DNA of 64,000 nucleotides, taken from NCBI RefSeq assembly GCF_027947575.1, contig NZ_CP116256.1, positions 6,696,001 to 6,760,000 of the forward strand, read 5' to 3'. Positions 18,377 to 28,309 of the stretch are shown in pieces (the stretch's first letter is position 1; every line of letters starts with the position of its first letter). Below the pieces are notes generated by a model that was given only the letters and a program-made list of their open reading frames with translations, did not search any database and was not told where the DNA came from. The stretch comes from Streptomyces rubrogriseus. Its GTDB lineage: Bacteria; Actinomycetota; Actinomycetes; Streptomycetales; Streptomycetaceae. Made by a program: the position numbers and the translations under genes.

Positions 18377-18964
18377 TCATCGTGCGTCTTCGCACGTAGA
18401 GGCGGCGCGACCGTACCAAAACGTTCCCTCGCCGTAGCGACGGGCCCGGATGGCTTCGAAGCCGTGCGGCCAGTGGAATTCGCCGCCCCTGGTGCTGCGC
18501 TCCACGGTGACGAGCGCTTCCGTCCCGAGCCACCCCTCCGTACGGAGTGTGAGCAGGATCTCGCGAAGATCGTCGTCCGAGACGGCGTACGGCGGGTCCA
18601 GGAAGACGACGTCGTACGGCTCGGCGGGGGCCGGGGTGCGGATGATCTGTTCCGCTCTGCCCGCCCGGACCTCGGCGCCGGGCAGACCGAGGGAGTCGAC
18701 GTTCGCCCGGACCGTGCGGGCGGCGCGGGCGTCGGCCTCCACGAGCAGGACGTGCCCGGCGCCGCGGGAGAGCGCCTCCAGGCCGACGGCGCCGGAACCC
18801 GCGTACAGGTCGAGGACCCGCTCGCCGTCCAGCGGGCCCCCGAGCAGGGACTGCCAGGTGGAGAACAGGCCCTCGCGCGCACGGTCGGAGGTGGGGCGGG
18901 TGCCGGTTCCCGGCGGGACGGCCAGTCGACGTCCGCCGGCCTTGCCGGCGATCACGCGGGTCAT
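18377..18964 (-). CDS. rsmD: 16S rRNA (guanine966-N2)-methyltransferase
   Basis: 195 aa SAM-dependent enzyme modifying the small-subunit rRNA. N-terminal RVIAGKAGGRRLAVPPG and RPTSDRAREGLF are RsmD signatures; motif I is VLDLYAGSGAVGLEAL and the catalytic motif DPPY is in VVFLDPPYAVSDDD. ATG at 18964. It is immediately upstream of coaD, the pairing seen in many bacteria, and 55 bases downstream of recG. Confidence 0.94.
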   Translation of the reverse strand: MTRVIAGKAGGRRLAVPPGTGTRPTSDRAREGLFSTWQSLLGGPLDGERVLDLYAGSGAVGLEALSRGAGHVLLVEADARAARTVRANVDSLGLPGAEVRAGRAEQIIRTPAPAEPYDVVFLDPPYAVSDDDLREILLTLRTEGWLGTEALVTVERSTRGGEFHWPHGFEAIRARRYGEGTFWYGRAASTCEDAR

Positions 18965-19019
18965 TTCTGGGTCCTTGTCGGTGTGCTCGGGTGGACGGAC
19001 GGTGTCCGTTGCCAGTCTC

Positions 19020-21248
19020 TCAGCCCTTCTCCAGGTACTGCTCCCGCTCCTCGTCCAGCAGCGCCTCGAGGGCCGTGCGCAACCCGGGCAGGCCGGTCAG
19101 CTCCGGGTCGGCGGCGACGACGGCCGCCGCCTCCTGCCTCGCCTCCGCGATGATCTCCTCGTCCTCGATGACGGCGAGGACGCGCAGGGAGGTGCGGGCG
19201 CCGGACTGCGCCTGGCCGAGGACGTCGCCCTCGCGGCGCTGTTCGAGGTCGATCCGGGAGAGCTCGAAGCCGTCGCGGGTGCTCGCGACCGCGTTCAGCC
19301 GCTGGCGGGCCGCGCTCGCCTCGGGCATCTCGCTGACCAGCAGGCACAGGCCGGGGGCGGAGCCGCGCCCGACCCGGCCGCGCAGCTGGTGCAGCTGGGA
19401 GACGCCGAAGCGGTCGGCGTCCATGATCACCATCGCGGTGGCGTTGGGCACGTTGACGCCGACCTCGATGACGGTGGTGGCGACCAGGACGTCGGTCTCC
19501 CCGGCGGCGAAGCGGCGCATGACCGCGTCCTTGTCGTCGGGCTGCATCCTGCCGTGCAGGACCTCCACCCCGAGCCCCTGGAGCGGGCCCCTGGCGAGCT
19601 GCTCGGCGACGTCGAGGACGGCGAGCGGGGGGCGCTTGTCGGCGTCGCCCTCCGGGGGCTGCTTGGACTGCTTGGCACCCTTCTTGGGGTCGTCGTCCTC
19701 GTCGCCGATGCGGGGACAGACGACGTAGGCCTGGTGGCCGTTCGAGACCTCCTCGCGGACCCGCTCCCAGGCCCGGGCGAGGAAGTGGGGTTTGTCCGCG
19801 GCCGGGACGACATGGCTGGCGATCGGGGACCGCCCGGCCGGGAGCTGGTCGAGGACGGAGGTCTCCAGGTCGCCGAAGACGGTCATGGCCACCGTGCGCG
19901 GGATGGGCGTGGCGGTCATGACGAGCAGGTGCGGGGGCTGCTTGCCCTTGCCGCGCAGGGCGTCGCGCTGCTCCACGCCGAAGCGGTGCTGCTCGTCCAC
20001 GACGACCAGGCCGAGGTCGTGGAACTGCACCTTGTCCTCGATCAGCGCGTGGGTGCCGATGACGATGCCCGCCTCGCCGGTGGCCAGGTCGAGCAGGGCG
20101 TGGCGGCGGGCGGCGGCGCCCATGGAGCCGGTGAGCAGCACCACTTTGGTGGCGTGGTCGGCGCCGCCGAGCATCCCGCCCTCGGCCAGCTCGCCCATCA
20201 TCTCGACGACCGACCGGTGGTGCTGCTGGGCGAGCACCTCGGTGGGCGCCAGCATCACGGCCTGCCCGCCCGAGTCGACGACGGCGAGCATGGCGCGCAG
20301 GGCGACCAGGGTCTTGCCGCTGCCCACCTCGCCCTGGAGCAGCCGGTGCATCGGGTGGTCGGTGGCGAGGTCGTCGAAGATCTCCCGGGAGACCTGCTGC
20401 TGGCCGTCGGTGAGGGTGAAGGGGAGACGGTCGTCGAAGGCGGTGAGCAGCCCGTCGGCGCCGGGCTTCCTGGGGACGGCGGGGAGCTGGGACTCGGCGT
20501 GCCGGCGGCGGGCGAGGGCGACCTGGAGGACGAAGGCCTCGTCCCACTTCAGGCGGGCGCGGGCGTCCTCGATGTCGGCCTTGGTGTGCGGGCGGTGGAT
20601 CTTGAGGAGGGCCTCGGGCAGGGAGACCAGGCCCCGGCCCTCGCGCAGGGAGCCGGGGAGCGGGTCGACGGCCTCCTGGGCGCTGGGCAGTACCGTCTGG
20701 ATCGCCTTGGCGAGCTTCCAGGACTCCAGCTTGGCGGTGGCCGGGTAGAGGGGGATGAGGGCGCCCGCCCACGACTCGACGCTCTCGGCCGCGTCGCCAT
20801 CGTCGTCACCGCCGCGCAGCAACTCGTACGCCGGGTGGGCCAGTTGCAGTCGGCGGTTGAAGACGGAGACCTTGCCCGCGAACATCGCGCGGGTGCCCGG
20901 CAGGAGTTCCTTGTGGGGCTTGTGGACGCCGTTGCCGAAGAAGACCAGTTGGAGGCGGCCGCTGCCGTCCGTGATGGTCACCTCGAGCCGCTGCCCCTTG
21001 CCGCGCGGGGCCTTCGAGGAGGCGAAGGTGTGCAGGCGGGCGTCGGCGACCTGGGCGACCACGGTGACGTGCTCGTCCATGGGCAGGTCGGCGAGGTGGG
21101 TGAGCTGACCGCGCTCCTCGTATCTCCTCGGGTAGTGGTGGAGGAGGTCGCCGACGGTGTGCAGGCCGAGGTGCTCGGCCATCACCTTCGCGGTGGCGGG
21201 GCCGAGCACCTTCTTCAGGGGTTCTTGCAGTGCGGGCACGAGATCCAT
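19020..21248 (-). CDS. recG: ATP-dependent DNA helicase RecG
   Basis: 742 aa. Branch-migrates stalled forks and Holliday junctions. The N-terminal wedge/OB region precedes helicase motifs: GEVGSGKT (Walker A), DEQHRFGVEQR (motif II, DEQH as usual in RecG), TATPIPRT (III), ATTVIEVGVNVPNATAM (V), and QLRGRVGRG (VI). A polar insertion (DDDPKKGAKQSKQPPEGDAD) lies between the two helicase halves and is variable in streptomycetes. The ATG at 21248 gives MDLVPALQEPLKK; no strong ribosome site is seen there, and a GTG seven codons upstream is possible. Confidence 0.95.
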   Translation of the reverse strand: MDLVPALQEPLKKVLGPATAKVMAEHLGLHTVGDLLHHYPRRYEERGQLTHLADLPMDEHVTVVAQVADARLHTFASSKAPRGKGQRLEVTITDGSGRLQLVFFGNGVHKPHKELLPGTRAMFAGKVSVFNRRLQLAHPAYELLRGGDDDGDAAESVESWAGALIPLYPATAKLESWKLAKAIQTVLPSAQEAVDPLPGSLREGRGLVSLPEALLKIHRPHTKADIEDARARLKWDEAFVLQVALARRRHAESQLPAVPRKPGADGLLTAFDDRLPFTLTDGQQQVSREIFDDLATDHPMHRLLQGEVGSGKTLVALRAMLAVVDSGGQAVMLAPTEVLAQQHHRSVVEMMGELAEGGMLGGADHATKVVLLTGSMGAAARRHALLDLATGEAGIVIGTHALIEDKVQFHDLGLVVVDEQHRFGVEQRDALRGKGKQPPHLLVMTATPIPRTVAMTVFGDLETSVLDQLPAGRSPIASHVVPAADKPHFLARAWERVREEVSNGHQAYVVCPRIGDEDDDPKKGAKQSKQPPEGDADKRPPLAVLDVAEQLARGPLQGLGVEVLHGRMQPDDKDAVMRRFAAGETDVLVATTVIEVGVNVPNATAMVIMDADRFGVSQLHQLRGRVGRGSAPGLCLLVSEMPEASAARQRLNAVASTRDGFELSRIDLEQRREGDVLGQAQSGARTSLRVLAVIEDEEIIAEARQEAAAVVAADPELTGLPGLRTALEALLDEEREQYLEKG

Positions 21249-21309
21249 TGCACACCACGCCACTGACAACGGCCCAGGGGAGCGCCGTAACGGCCCCGTA
21301 CTCGCCCGG

Positions 21310-23079
21310 CTACTCCACGCCGACCAGCAGCAGGGCGCCCTGCCGGCCGCCCCGGTAGACCACCGTGTCGACGGCGAGGTAGGCCTCCCGGACGCGGGCC
21401 TCCAGCCGGTCGGCGACGGCCTGCGGCGCCGCGTCGCCGAGGACCAGGGTGACCAGCTCGCCGCCGGCCGACAGCATGCGGTCCAGGACCGTCGCGGCGA
21501 CCTGGGCGACGTCCGCGCCGATCACGGCCACGTCGCCGTCGATGAGGCCGAGCACGTCACCGGCCTGGCAGATGCCGGCCGTGGTCCAGGACTGGCGTTC
21601 GGCGACGGTGACCTCGGCGTGGCGGGTGGCGCCGGCCGCCGAGGTCATCGCCACCACGTCCTCGTCGAAGCGCCGCTCGGGCTCGTGCACGGCGAGCGCG
21701 GCGATGCCCTGCACCGCGGAACGGGTCGGGATGAGGGCGACACGGATGCCCTCGGTGCGGGCCTGCTCGGCCGCCGCGGCGGCGGTGTGGCGCAGTTCGG
21801 CGTCGTTGGGCAGCAGCACCACTTCGCGCGCGTGTGCCCGCCGGACGGCCTGGACCAGCTCGCCGCTCGCGGGCGGCTCCCCGGGGCGCGCGAGCAGGGT
21901 GGTCGCGCCGCCCTCGGTGTACAGCGCCGCCAGGCCCTCCCCCGGTACGACGGCCACCACGGCGCGCTGGGCCCGTTCCCGGGGCGGGCGCTCGGTCCCC
22001 GCGGTGTGCGCGTCTCCGTGCCCGAAGTGGGTGATGCGGATCCGGTACGGCCGGCCGGCCTCGACGCCGGCCTCCACGGCGGCGCCCGCGTCGTCGACGT
22101 GCACGTGGACGTTCCACAGCCCGTCGCCGCCGACCACGACGAGCGAGTCCCCGAGGGCGTCGAGCCGCTGCCGCAGCCGGGCCACGGCCGCGTCCTCGGC
22201 CTCCAGGAGGTAGATCACCTCGAAGGCGGGACCGTTCTCCTCGTCCGCCGTCTCCGTGGCGCACTCCCCGGCGGGGGTGCGCGCGTCCGCGAGCCCCTCT
22301 CCGTCACGCTCCACGCGCGCGTGCGGCACGGCGACCGGGCCGGGCACCCGGCCCGTGAACGTCTCCACCAGGGCCGCGAGGACCGTCACCAGGCCGTGGC
22401 CGCCCGCGTCGACCACTCCGGCGCGCTCCAGGGCGGGCAGCTGGCCCGGGGTGGCGGCGAGCGCCGCGCGGGCACCCTCGTAGGCGGCGCGGGCCACTTC
22501 GGCGCAGTCGTCCTCGGCCCCGTCGGCCGCGTCGGCGGCGGCCGAGGCGACGGTCAGGACGGTGCCCTCGACCGGGTGGGCGACGGCCTGCCGGGCGGAC
22601 GCGGCGGCGTGCCGCAGGGCCCGTCGCAGACCGGAGCCCCCGGCGCGCTCGGAATCGCTCCCCGCGGTGAGCACCTGGGCCATGCCGCGCAGCAGCTGCG
22701 CGAGGATCGTGCCGGAGTTGCCCCGCGCGCCGATCAGCGCGCCGTGCGCCATGGCACCGACGGCGTCGGCCAGCGAGGGGCCTTCGCTCGCCTCGGGCGG
22801 CGTCTGGCTCGCCGCCCCCGGTGCCTCGCTCGCGCCCCTCGGCGACTCGCTCGCGCGCCGCGCACCCGCGTCCAGCTCGTGTGCCGCGAAGACGGCCTCC
22901 ACGGCAGCGGCCGCCGACTCGACGGTCAGGTAGAGGTTCGTGCCGGTGTCCCCGTCGGCGACGGGATAGACGTTGATCGCGTCGATCTCCTCGCGCGCCC
23001 GGCCCAGCGCGCGCAGCGACAGACCGCACCAGGTACGCACCGCCAGAGCGTCGAAGAACCTCTGCGGCACCTGCGCCAC
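21310..23079 (-). CDS. DAK/DhaL-domain protein, FakA-like fatty acid kinase subunit
   Basis: 589 aa. N-terminal DhaL-like nucleotide domain with DGDTGTN (42-48) and ALIGARGNSGTILAQLLRG; a middle domain (FEVIYLLEAED to VHVDDAGAAVEAG) and a C-terminal domain ending in VVYRGGRQGALLLVGVE. This architecture matches FakA, which phosphorylates fatty acids held by FakB (DegV) proteins; no FakB is visible in the window. An Ala/Ser/Pro-rich insertion at about 85-125 interrupts the N-domain. The GTG at 23079 has GGGAGG seven bases upstream. Adjacent to recG and divergent from rpmB, the usual actinobacterial order. Confidence 0.85.
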   Translation of the reverse strand: MAQVPQRFFDALAVRTWCGLSLRALGRAREEIDAINVYPVADGDTGTNLYLTVESAAAAVEAVFAAHELDAGARRASESPRGASEAPGAASQTPPEASEGPSLADAVGAMAHGALIGARGNSGTILAQLLRGMAQVLTAGSDSERAGGSGLRRALRHAAASARQAVAHPVEGTVLTVASAAADAADGAEDDCAEVARAAYEGARAALAATPGQLPALERAGVVDAGGHGLVTVLAALVETFTGRVPGPVAVPHARVERDGEGLADARTPAGECATETADEENGPAFEVIYLLEAEDAAVARLRQRLDALGDSLVVVGGDGLWNVHVHVDDAGAAVEAGVEAGRPYRIRITHFGHGDAHTAGTERPPRERAQRAVVAVVPGEGLAALYTEGGATTLLARPGEPPASGELVQAVRRAHAREVVLLPNDAELRHTAAAAAEQARTEGIRVALIPTRSAVQGIAALAVHEPERRFDEDVVAMTSAAGATRHAEVTVAERQSWTTAGICQAGDVLGLIDGDVAVIGADVAQVAATVLDRMLSAGGELVTLVLGDAAPQAVADRLEARVREAYLAVDTVVYRGGRQGALLLVGVE

Positions 23080-23288
23080 CTGCGCCTCCCTGAGCTGCGG
23101 ACGTGGCAGGCAGCGTAGACCTTGGCGGGCCGCCCACCGGAAGAGGGCCGGGACGGGGCCCTGAGCTGCCGTGGTAGTTTCGTTGTACGGGAGCAGCCGT
23201 TGTATGCTGCTCCGGTTGCCCGATCCCGATCGGGCCAATCCCCCTGGCACCGCCACTCAGATCCCGGACCGTTCGCGACTCCGAGAGC

Positions 23289-23312
23289 TTGATCCCGGCA
23301 TGCCGGGATCAA
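23289..23312 (+). other. Perfect 24-base palindrome in the rpmB leader
   Basis: TTGATCCCGGCA followed immediately by its reverse complement, 34 bases before the rpmB start. It could fold in the mRNA leader or bind a dimeric protein. The spacing from the GGAG ribosome site (around 23335) leaves the start accessible. Confidence 0.6.
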
Positions 23313-23345
23313 CCGTAAGTGCATCTGAAGTCTTTGGAGTGACCC

Positions 23346-23531
23346 GTGGCTGCCAACTGCGACGTCTGTGGCAAGGGGCCGGGCTTCGGCAACAACATCT
23401 CGCACTCGCACCGCCGTACGTCCCGTCGCTGGAACCCGAACATCCAGCGTGTGCGTACCGTGGTGGGCGGGACGCCGAAGCGCGTGAACGCTTGCACCTC
23501 GTGCATCAAGGCCGGCAAGGTCTCGCGCTGA
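23346..23531 (+). CDS. rpmB: 50S ribosomal protein L28, Cys-containing form
   Basis: 61 aa. [22 protein letters not shown] start, and CTSC near the end: two CxxC pairs make this the zinc-ribbon (C+) type. GTG at 23346, with GGAG ten bases upstream. An upstream TATGCT (23202-23207) may be the -10 box, though its -35 is poor. It is monocistronic with a strong terminator, and divergent from the DAK gene. Confidence 0.95.
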   Translation: MAANCDVCGKGPGFGNNISHSHRRTSRRWNPNIQRVRTVVGGTPKRVNACTSCIKAGKVSR

Positions 23532-23576
23532 CGCGTCTCAGCTGAGCGCGCGGCCACTGCCTGGTCCGCTGTAGGG

Positions 23577-23608
23577 AGCCGGTCCACCTCGTGTGGACCG
23601 GCTTTTTG
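23577..23608. terminator. rpmB/thiD terminator
   Basis: Eleven-base stem AGCCGGTCCAC, CTCGT loop, complement, followed by TTTTT on the plus strand. Intrinsic terminator for rpmB, placed between convergent genes. Confidence 0.92.
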
Positions 23609-23616
23609 CCGTGTCC

Positions 23617-24426
23617 TCACTCCCCCAGCGCCCAGCGGTGGTCCACGGGTCCGATGCCGCCGCCGAGCGGGAACCCGGCGGTGATCGCCCCGGTGACGTA
23701 CTCCTTGGCCGCCCTCACCGCCGCCGGCACCGACTGTCCCTTCGCCAGCCCGCAGGCCACGGCGGAGGCGAGGGTGCAGCCCGTGCCGTGCGTGTGCCGG
23801 TTGTCGAGGCGGGGGGCGCGCAGCCAGTGCTCCTCGGAGCCGTCGGTGAGCAGGTCGACGGCGTCACCGGCCAGATGACCGCCCTTGATCAGCACCCAGC
23901 GCGGTCCGAACGCGAGGACGGCCGCCGCGGCCCGGCGCAGATCCGCTTCGGCCTCGACGCGTACGCCGGTGAGCTGTGCGACCTCGTCGAGGTTGGGCGT
24001 GGCGACGGTGGCGACCGGCAGGAGCCTGGTGCGGACCGACTCCAGGGCCGAGGAGGCGAGCAGCGCGTCCCCGTGCTTGGAGACGCCGACCGGGTCCACG
24101 ACGGCGGGCGCGTCGGTGCCGGCCAGCAATTCGGCGACCGTCTCGACGAGTTCGGCGGAGGAGAGCATCCCGGTCTTGACCGCCTGCACGCCGATGTCGT
24201 CCACGACGCTGCGGTACTGGGCGCGCACCGCCTCCACGGGCAGTTCCCAGGCGCCCTGCACGCCGCGGGAGTTCTGCGCGGTGACCGCGGTGAGGACGCT
24301 CATGCCGTGGGTGCCGAGGGCGAGCATCGTCTTCAGGTCGGCCTGGATCCCGGCGCCGCCGCCGGAGTCGGAGCCCGCCACGGTGAGCACCAGGGGCGGG
24401 GTCCCGGGTGGGGTCGGCGCGGTCAC
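23617..24426 (-). CDS. thiD: Hydroxymethylpyrimidine/phosphomethylpyrimidine kinase
   Basis: 269 aa ribokinase-fold enzyme that phosphorylates HMP and HMP-P for thiamine synthesis. Motifs: [20 protein letters not shown] at the N-terminus, [35 protein letters not shown], and the anion hole and base [17 protein letters not shown]. The GTG start overlaps the thiL stop by four bases (GTGA), so the two are translationally coupled. Confidence 0.93.
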   Translation of the reverse strand: MTAPTPPGTPPLVLTVAGSDSGGGAGIQADLKTMLALGTHGMSVLTAVTAQNSRGVQGAWELPVEAVRAQYRSVVDDIGVQAVKTGMLSSAELVETVAELLAGTDAPAVVDPVGVSKHGDALLASSALESVRTRLLPVATVATPNLDEVAQLTGVRVEAEADLRRAAAAVLAFGPRWVLIKGGHLAGDAVDLLTDGSEEHWLRAPRLDNRHTHGTGCTLASAVACGLAKGQSVPAAVRAAKEYVTGAITAGFPLGGGIGPVDHRWALGE

Positions 24427-25391
24427 GACTCCACGTCCCCGCCGAAGTGGTCCCAGCCGCCCTTGCTGGTCCAGGGGGCACCGTCGACCGTCACCTGGGG
24501 CAGTGCGGAGGGGTTGAGGACCTCGCCGATGACCTTCCAGCGGGCGGGGAGCTTCACGTCCGGCGGGAAGGTCGCCACGATCGCGTGGTCCTCGCCCCCG
24601 GTGAGCACCCACTGCATGGGGTCGACGCCGACGGCCTGCCCGATGTCGTTCATCTGGGACGGGATGTCGATCTGCCCGGAGCGCACGTCGATCCGGACCT
24701 TGCTGGCCTCGGCGATGTGCCCCAGGTCGGCGATCAGTCCGTCGCTCACGTCGCACATGGCGGTGGCGCCCAGGCCCGCGGCGGCCGGGCCCGCGTGGTA
24801 GGGCGGTTCGGGGCGGCGGTGGGCCTCGACGAAGGCGCGCGGCGAGCGGAAGCCGCGGGACAGGACGGCGAACCCGGCGGCGGACCAGCCCAGCCAGCCG
24901 GTCACCGCGACGAGGTCGCCGGGCTGGGCGCCGGCCCGGGTGACGGGTTCCTGGTTGCGCAGGTCGCCGAGGGCGGTGATGGAGACGGTGATGGTGTCGC
25001 CGCGCACCACGTCGCCGCCGACCACGGAGGCGCCCGCGACCTGGCACTCGTCGCGCAGCCCGTCCATCAGCTCGGTCGGCCAGGTCACCGGCAGTTCGGC
25101 GGGCACGACCAGGCCGAGCAGCAGGGCGGTCGGCACGGCACCCATGGCCGCGATGTCGGCCAGGTTCTGCGCCGCCGCCTTGCGGCCCACGTCGTACGCG
25201 GTGGACCAGTCCCGGCGGAAGTGCCGCCCCTCGACGAGGATGTCGGTGCTGGCCACCACCCTGCGGTCGGGCGCGGCCACCACCGCGGCGTCGTCGCCCG
25301 GACCCACCCGTACCGCCGGGGTGGTGGTGAGACGGGAGGTGAGCTCCCTGATGAGCCCGAACTCCCCCAGCTCACCAACAGTGCCCTTCAT
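24423..25391 (-). CDS. thiL: Thiamine-monophosphate kinase
   Basis: 322 aa. Phosphorylates thiamine monophosphate to the active cofactor. PurM-like fold: [72 protein letters not shown] and [12 protein letters not shown]. The ATG at 25391 follows AGGGGAGCC. First gene of thiL-thiD; no TPP riboswitch is seen upstream in the 233 bases shared with the divergent RAM-domain gene. Confidence 0.93.
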   Translation of the reverse strand: MKGTVGELGEFGLIRELTSRLTTTPAVRVGPGDDAAVVAAPDRRVVASTDILVEGRHFRRDWSTAYDVGRKAAAQNLADIAAMGAVPTALLLGLVVPAELPVTWPTELMDGLRDECQVAGASVVGGDVVRGDTITVSITALGDLRNQEPVTRAGAQPGDLVAVTGWLGWSAAGFAVLSRGFRSPRAFVEAHRRPEPPYHAGPAAAGLGATAMCDVSDGLIADLGHIAEASKVRIDVRSGQIDIPSQMNDIGQAVGVDPMQWVLTGGEDHAIVATFPPDVKLPARWKVIGEVLNPSALPQVTVDGAPWTSKGGWDHFGGDVES

Positions 25392-25624
25392 CGCCTTGGC
25401 TCCCCTTCCGTCCCTGTCCGTGTCCGTGCCCGGTCGCGCGTCATCTGTGTCCTCGTTACGGTCGAAATGACCGTCGCCACGGTCGGCGTGATCGTCAACT
25501 CGTGTCCTACCGGCACCCCGACGCGCGAGGCCCGCGGCCCGCGGGTCTCCCCTCGGAGAGCGGCTACGCGATACCGTGGCGTTCCTTTTCCCCACATGAT
25601 CCTCGTGGCCGCTCTGGAGGTTCC

Positions 25625-25858
25625 GTGGTACAGGCGTACATTCTGATCCAGACCGAGGTCGGCAAGGCGTCGACCGTCGCCGAGACGATCAGCAAGCTTC
25701 CCGGCGTGATCCAGGCCGAGGACGTGACAGGACCTTACGACGTCATCGTCCGCGCCCAGTCGGACACCGTCGACGAACTGGGTCGCATGGTGGTCGCCAA
25801 GGTCCAGCAAGTGGACGGCATCACCCGCACCCTGACCTGTCCGGTCGTCCATCTCTAG
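25625..25858 (+). CDS. Stand-alone RAM (AsnC C-terminal) domain protein
   Basis: 77 aa. A single Lrp/AsnC ligand-binding domain without the DNA-binding half: MVQAYILIQTEVGKAS, ETISKLPGVIQAEDVTGPYD, then ELGRMVVAKVQQVDGITRT and CPVVHL. Such proteins form decamers and may bind amino acids; they cannot bind DNA alone. The GTG at 25625 has GGAGG six bases upstream. Divergent from thiL and followed by a terminator. Confidence 0.9.
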   Translation: MVQAYILIQTEVGKASTVAETISKLPGVIQAEDVTGPYDVIVRAQSDTVDELGRMVVAKVQQVDGITRTLTCPVVHL

Positions 25859-25982
25859 CTCCCGCCCCCTCACCGCCGCTCGGTCCCGTCCCGTTGATCG
25901 CCGCCGCGTGCTGTTCCTCGGCAGACGACGGCAAGTGGACGACGGTTCCCGGATCGGACAGGAAACCCGCTGATCATACTGC

Positions 25983-26014
25983 GAGAAGGCGACCCCCGAG
26001 GGAGTCGCCTTCTC
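25983..26014. terminator. Terminator between the RAM-domain gene and ddl
   Basis: Eleven-base perfect stem GAGAAGGCGAC with a ten-base loop, in the gap between convergent genes. Confidence 0.8.
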
Positions 26015-26036
26015 TGTGGTCACGACGCGAAAAGCG

Positions 26037-27206
26037 TCAGCGCAGTCCCGTGGACCGCCGCAGCGCCGCCTGGACCAGCAGGTCCACCAGCTCCGGGTAG
26101 CTCACCCCGCTCGCCTGCCACATCTGCGGATACATGGAGATCGGCGTGAAGCCGGGCATGGTGTTGATCTCGTTGATCACGAACTCGTCGTCCTCGGTGA
26201 GGAAGAAGTCCGCGCGCACCAGCCCCTCGCAGGAGGCCGCGTCGAACGCCGCGACGGCCAGGCGCTGGACCTCGGCGGTCTCCTCGGCCGTGAGCGGGGC
26301 CGGCACGATGCCGGGAGTGGAGTCGATGTACTTGGCCTCGAAGTCGTAGTACGCGTGCTCCGAGGGCGGCGGGATCTCGGCCGGGACGGAGGCGCGCGGG
26401 CCGTCCTCGAACTCCAGCACCCCGCACTCGATCTCCCGGCCCCGCAGCGCCGCCTCGACCAGGATCTTCGGGTCGTGGCGGCGGGCCTCCTCGATCGCCT
26501 CGTCGAGGCCGGCGAGGTCGTCGACCTTGGTGATGCCGATCGAGGAGCCCGCGCGCGCGGGCTTCACGAACAGCGGCCAGCCGTGCTCGCCGGCGAAGTC
26601 GACGATCTTCTTGCGGGCGCCGGAGCGGTCCTGCTCCCACTCGCGGGGGCGGATCACCGCGTACGGGCCGACCTTCAGCCCGTAGGAGGAGAAGACCGCC
26701 TTCATGTACTCCTTGTCCTGGCCGACGGCGGAGGCGAGCACGCCCGCGCCGACGTAGGGCACACCGGACAGCTCCAGCAGGCCCTGGAGGGTGCCGTCCT
26801 CGCCGTACGGGCCGTGCAGCACGGGGAAGACGACGTCGACCTCGCCCAGCGCCTTGGGCACCGAGCCCGGTTCGCTGTAGACGACCTCGCGGTTGGCGGG
26901 GTCGACCGGCAGCAGCACTCCGCCCTCGGTCGACTCGGCCAGTTCCTCGACGTCGGGCGTACGGCGTTCGGTGATCGCCATGCGTTCCGGTTCGTCGGCG
27001 GTGAGGGCCCAGCGGCCGTCCCTGGTGATGCCGATCGGCAGGACGTCGTACCGCGTCCGGTCGATGGCCGCGAGGACGGCGCCGGCGGTGACCACGGAGA
27101 TCCCGTGTTCGGAGCTGCGCCCCCCGAACACGACGGCCACACGCGGCTTGCGGGGCGGCCGCTGGGGGCTCTGCTCAGGGTTCTGGGGGAGGTTCTCGGT
27201 GCTCAT
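26037..27206 (-). CDS. ddl: D-alanine--D-alanine ligase
   Basis: 389 aa ATP-grasp enzyme making the dipeptide of peptidoglycan stem peptides. VVFGGRSSEHGIS at the N-terminus, VFPVLHGPYGEDGTLQG, FVKPARAGSSIGI, and metal/ATP motifs FVINEINTMPGFT. The omega-loop region reads EHAYYDFEAKYID, with the Tyr typical of D-Ala-D-Ala rather than the Phe of D-lactate ligases, so vancomycin-type resistance is not suggested. ATG at 27206. Standing alone, 92 bases upstream of gpsA. Confidence 0.94.
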   Translation of the reverse strand: MSTENLPQNPEQSPQRPPRKPRVAVVFGGRSSEHGISVVTAGAVLAAIDRTRYDVLPIGITRDGRWALTADEPERMAITERRTPDVEELAESTEGGVLLPVDPANREVVYSEPGSVPKALGEVDVVFPVLHGPYGEDGTLQGLLELSGVPYVGAGVLASAVGQDKEYMKAVFSSYGLKVGPYAVIRPREWEQDRSGARKKIVDFAGEHGWPLFVKPARAGSSIGITKVDDLAGLDEAIEEARRHDPKILVEAALRGREIECGVLEFEDGPRASVPAEIPPPSEHAYYDFEAKYIDSTPGIVPAPLTAEETAEVQRLAVAAFDAASCEGLVRADFFLTEDDEFVINEINTMPGFTPISMYPQMWQASGVSYPELVDLLVQAALRRSTGLR

Positions 27207-27298
27207 ATCGCGTTGAGAGTACCCGTCCGCAGGGCGGTGAGACAGCGTCGGCGGGGCCGCGTGGCGCGCGGGTTCCGGCGGGTTCCGCGGGGTGTCGC

Positions 27299-28309
27299 TC
27301 AGCGTCGTTCGGGCTTCGCGCTGCGCGACATCAGTTCCTTCACGGCGACCACCGGGGACTTGCCCTCGTGCACGATGGCGACGACCGTCTCGGTGATCGG
27401 CATGTCGACGCCGTGCCTGCGGGCCAGGTCCAGCACCGACTCGCAGGACTTGACGCCTTCGGCGGTCTGCCTGGTGACCGCGATGGTCTCCTCCAGGGTC
27501 ATGCCCTTGCCGAGGTTGGTGCCGAAGGTGTGGTTGCGGGACAGCGGCGAGGAGCAGGTCGCCACCAGGTCGCCGAGTCCGGCCAGGCCGGAGAAGGTCA
27601 GCGGGTCGGCCCCGAGGGCGACTCCGAGGCGGGTGGTCTCGGCGAGGCCGCGGGTGATGAGGGAGCCCTTGGCGTTGTCGCCGAGGCCCATGCCGTCCGC
27701 GATGCCGACGGCGAGCCCGATCACGTTCTTCACGGCGCCGCCCAGTTCGCAGCCGACGACGTCGGTGTTGGTGTAGGGGCGGAAGTACGGCGTGTGGCAG
27801 GCGGCCTGGAGACGCTGGGCGACGGACTCGTCGGGGCAGGCTACGACGGCGGCGGCCGGCATGCGGGCGGCGATCTCGCGGGCCAGGTTGGGTCCGGTGA
27901 CCACGGCGATGCGCTCGGCGCCGACCTTGGCGACGTCCCCGATCACCTCGCTCATCCGCATCGCGGAGCCGAGTTCGACGCCCTTCATCAGCGACACCAG
28001 GACGGTGCCGGGCGCCAGCAGGGGCGTCCAGTCGGCGAGTCCGGCGCGCAGTGTCTGGGACGGGACGGCGAGGACGGTGAAGTCGGCGTCCCGCGCGGCC
28101 TCGGCGGCGTCGGTGGTGGCCCGCAGGTTCTCGGGGAGTTCCACGCCGGGCAGGTAGTCCGGGTTGGTGCGGGTGGAGTTGACGGCGTCGGCGAGTGCGG
28201 CGCGGCGCCCCCAGAGGGTGACCTCGCAGCCCGCGTCGGCGAGGACCGTGCCGAAGGCGGTGCCCCAGGATCCGGTGCCGAAGACGGCCGCCTTGACCGG
28301 CTTGCTCAC
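27299..28309 (-). CDS. gpsA: NAD(P)-dependent glycerol-3-phosphate dehydrogenase
   Basis: 336 aa. Makes sn-glycerol 3-phosphate for phospholipids. Rossmann motif VFGTGSWGTAFGTVLADAG at the N-terminus; MKGVE; the catalytic-lysine segment GAVKNVIGLAVGIADGMGLGDN and the substrate loop SRNHTFGTNLGKG. The GTG start overlaps the plsC stop (GTGA), so acyltransferase and substrate supplier are coupled: GpsA makes G3P, PlsC acylates the pathway intermediate. Confidence 0.95.
   Translation of the reverse strand: MSKPVKAAVFGTGSWGTAFGTVLADAGCEVTLWGRRAALADAVNSTRTNPDYLPGVELPENLRATTDAAEAARDADFTVLAVPSQTLRAGLADWTPLLAPGTVLVSLMKGVELGSAMRMSEVIGDVAKVGAERIAVVTGPNLAREIAARMPAAAVVACPDESVAQRLQAACHTPYFRPYTNTDVVGCELGGAVKNVIGLAVGIADGMGLGDNAKGSLITRGLAETTRLGVALGADPLTFSGLAGLGDLVATCSSPLSRNHTFGTNLGKGMTLEETIAVTRQTAEGVKSCESVLDLARRHGVDMPITETVVAIVHEGKSPVVAVKELMSRSAKPERR

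Noticed and set aside
26037..27206. D-Ala-D-lactate ligase (vancomycin resistance)
   Set aside because: The omega-loop has Tyr as in D-Ala-D-Ala ligases, and no vanH or vanX lies nearby.
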